Shown here: piece by piece, positions 6,252 to 7,321 of the stretch
Layout of the letters: each line of letters opens with the position of its first letter
Numbering within the stretch: the stretch's first letter is position 1
DNA from: Spirochaetaceae bacterium
GTDB lineage: Bacteria; Spirochaetota; Spirochaetia; Treponematales; Breznakiellaceae
Assembly: GCA_031269165.1 (NCBI GenBank)
Contig: JAISZQ010000035.1
Coordinates: 1-7,321 of the forward strand
Length of the DNA: 7,321 bases
Direction: 5' to 3'
Translations under genes and position numbers: made by a program
Notes under the pieces: model-generated
The model's database searches: none
Told to the model about the DNA's origin: nothing
Seen by the model: the letters and a program-made list of their open reading frames with translations, nothing else

Positions 6252-6896
6252 ATGCCGCAGGCATTGGCATTGGACATTGAAGAACAGGAACCCAAGAAAC
6301 GGTACACGTACAAGGATTACCTTACGTGGCCTGAGTCTTTTCGCTGTGAGCTAATCAACGGAGAGATTTATGTGGACGGGCAGCTTTACGAGGGCGAGCC
6401 GCCGACCGAGGAGGCACTATTCGGGATGGCCGCGCCCAGCACGACGCATCAGCGGGTGTTGGGCGAGTTGCACTATCAGTTGCACGGTTTTTTGCGGAAC
6501 AAGGCGTGTCAGGTTTTTCCCGCACCGTTCGCGGTTAGGTTTCCCAGTCAGACGGAAGACGACACGGACAAGATTTTCCAGCCCGATCTCGTGGTAGTCT
6601 GCGACCGTTCAAAGATAGACGAGCGGGGCTGTAAGGGCGCGCCGGACTTTATCATCGAGATACTGTCGCCGTCCACCGCCACAAACGACCTTCTTTACAA
6701 GCTGAACATTTACCGGAATGCCGGTGTGCGGGAGTATTGGGTCGTTGATCCGAAAAGAAAACATATAGGCGTTTATTCGCTGGAAAACGGCGAGTACAAA
6801 TATGCGGGGTTTGACGCGGAAACGACAACGAAACTCCCCATAGGCGTACTGCCCGGCTGCGTGATAGACCTCACTACGGTGTTCGCTCCCGGGTAA
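6252..6896 (+). CDS. Uma2-family (DUF820) putative endonuclease
   Basis: The 214 residues carry the restriction-endonuclease-like core of the Uma2 family. ELINGEIY (33-40) starts the core, THQRV carries His66, QPDLVVV carries Asp112, IIEILSPST carries Glu136, and LYKLNIYRNAGVREYWVVDP (149-168) carries Lys150. This gives the acid-acid-lysine set of a PD-(D/E)xK nuclease, so the active site looks complete. Biological targets are unknown for most of the family. Such genes are often multi-copy and scattered, notably in cyanobacteria. AGGAGG at 6241-6246, 5 bases before the ATG, fixes the start. It follows mnmG by 27 bases and is followed by a perfect palindrome and then an insertion sequence, so it may be a late addition to the mnmG run. 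Confidence 0.92.
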   Translation: MPQALALDIEEQEPKKRYTYKDYLTWPESFRCELINGEIYVDGQLYEGEPPTEEALFGMAAPSTTHQRVLGELHYQLHGFLRNKACQVFPAPFAVRFPSQTEDDTDKIFQPDLVVVCDRSKIDERGCKGAPDFIIEILSPSTATNDLLYKLNIYRNAGVREYWVVDPKRKHIGVYSLENGEYKYAGFDAETTTKLPIGVLPGCVIDLTTVFAPG

Positions 6897-6936
6897 TCTG
6901 TGAATCTCTTCATCTGTGCCGCTGCTTTTTATCCTT

Positions 6937-6975
6937 TGAGGCTGTTCCAAAACGTGAGGTTTTGGAACAGCCTCA
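6937..6975. repeat. Perfect 17-bp palindrome, possible terminator
   Basis: TGAGGCTGTTCCAAAAC (6937-6953) and its exact complement (6959-6975) surround loop GTGAG. This is the most complete copy of the dispersed palindrome family in the window. It lies 40 bases after the Uma2 stop and is followed on the + strand by TTTCATT, a weak T-run. It could therefore end the 2265-6896 transcript. Confidence 0.8.
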
Positions 6976-7005
6976 TTTCATTGCACAAATGCGACATGAA
7001 AGGAG

Positions 7006-7036
7006 CACGGATTTATTCTCATTGAATAAATTCGTG
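7006..7036. repeat. AT-rich hairpin at the IS border
   Basis: CACGGATTTATTC (7006-7018) and GAATAAATTCGTG (7024-7036) pair over 13 positions with one G-T wobble and loop TCATT. It is not related in sequence to the GAGGCTGTTCCAAAAC family. It abuts the likely left end of the insertion sequence, so it may be a preferred insertion site or part of the element end. Confidence 0.55.
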
Positions 7037-7041
7037 TGTTG

Positions 7042-7092
7042 AACCACAATGATAATGTCCTCATGTAACCACAATAGAAATGTCCCATCAGG
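7042..7092 (+). repeat. Two tandem 25-bp repeats in the IS end
   Basis: AACCACAATGATAATGTCC (7042-7060) and AACCACAATAGAAATGTCC (7067-7085) have a 25-base period and agree at 16 of 19 positions. The second continues CATCAGG. Repeated sites just inside an element end commonly serve as transposase binding sites, which is the inferred role here. The second copy shares 15 bases with 301-315 in inverted orientation. Confidence 0.65.
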
Positions 7093-7115
7093 TAAAATAG
7101 TGGCAGGAGGACGAG

Positions 7116-7321
7116 ATGGCAGGGAGACTACTGATGGGACAAAAGGAACTGATAAGAGGGAAAGTGATGGAGATGGTAAAACGGGGACACAAGACGATAG
7201 CGGAGGCGGCGCGGGAGCTGAAAGTCAGTTACCGGCAGGGGCGGCGGATATACGCGGCCTATGAGAGGAAGGGGGACGGCGGGCTTATCCACGGGAATAC
7301 GGGAAAGCCGTCGAACCGGAA
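7116..7321 (+). CDS. ISNCY/IS1202-type transposase, N-terminal part (runs off the window)
   Basis: Sixty-eight codons are visible, beginning MAGRLLMGQKELIRGKV. Residues about 12-55 form a helix-turn-helix (TIAEAARELKVSYRQGRRI) for binding the element ends, followed by GGLIHGNTGKPSNR, a combination I recognise from integrase-type transposases of the ISNCY/IS1202 group. The DDE catalytic domain would lie beyond the window edge. AGGAGG at 7105-7110 is 5 bases before the ATG at 7116; a second ATG at 7134 (MGQKE) is the start used by some relatives. Whether the gene is intact is unknown. Confidence 0.8.
   Translation, partial: MAGRLLMGQKELIRGKVMEMVKRGHKTIAEAARELKVSYRQGRRIYAAYERKGDGGLIHGNTGKPSNR

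Larger units (their letters stand above)
7035..7321 (+). mobile_element. Left end of an ISNCY/IS1202-type insertion sequence (partial)
   Basis: The element comprises the end repeats and the start of a transposase gene running out of the window. A candidate terminus is the TGT at 7035, because the reverse complement of the relic site near 301-325 also begins TGT before the shared CAATAGAAATGTCC. The exact border and any target duplication cannot be fixed from one end. Confidence 0.6.

Noticed and set aside
7049..7264. + strand frame of 71 codons at the right edge
   Set aside because: It overlaps the transposase frame starting at 7116, which has a good ribosome site and recognisable helix-turn-helix sequence; this one is low-complexity Gly/Asp text.

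Overview
The window is about 7.3 kb of GC-rich bacterial chromosome with every supported gene on the + strand. A Na+-translocating decarboxylase beta subunit points to an anaerobic fermenter that uses sodium bioenergetics. A beta/gamma decarboxylase pair, secreted TPR and DUF4349 proteins, an IS1202/ISNCY-type transposase and dispersed GAGGCTGTTCCAAAAC palindromes together recall gut spirochaetes such as termite-gut treponemes. That assignment is an inference and no marker in the window settles it.

Layout. Positions 1-83 hold an open frame that may be the tail of an unknown gene. Positions 84-615 carry no gene but are dense with structure: a GC hairpin, several arms of the dispersed palindromic repeat, a 15-nt match to the end of the insertion sequence seen at the far right, and a good extended -10 promoter whose start point falls at the edge of a 172-bp inverted-repeat unit. 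Then come the decarboxylase beta subunit (616-1755), an intercistronic palindrome (1763-1791) and a tiny single-span membrane protein (1809-1946) that looks like a minimal gamma subunit. Positions 1947-2264 are intergenic. A tight four-gene run follows: a secreted transglutaminase-like protein with TPR-like repeats (2265-3494), a DUF4349 lipoprotein (3551-4402), the tRNA-modification enzyme MnmG (4410-6224) and a Uma2-family putative nuclease (6252-6896). The run ends at a perfect 17-bp palindrome (6937-6975). The right edge is the left end of an ISNCY/IS1202-type insertion sequence, with paired 25-bp repeats and the first 68 codons of its transposase.

Working together. The beta and gamma-like proteins probably form the membrane part of a biotin-dependent sodium pump whose carboxyltransferase (alpha) and biotin carrier are encoded elsewhere. 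The two exported proteins are cell-envelope proteins of unknown substrate. MnmG acts with MnmE, which is not in the window, on tRNA wobble uridine. Uma2 is an accessory gene next to mobile DNA. I see no clearly new multi-gene system. The most interesting signals are the repeat family, its placement in a possible transcript leader and between subunit genes, and the two IS-end motifs flanking the gene block.
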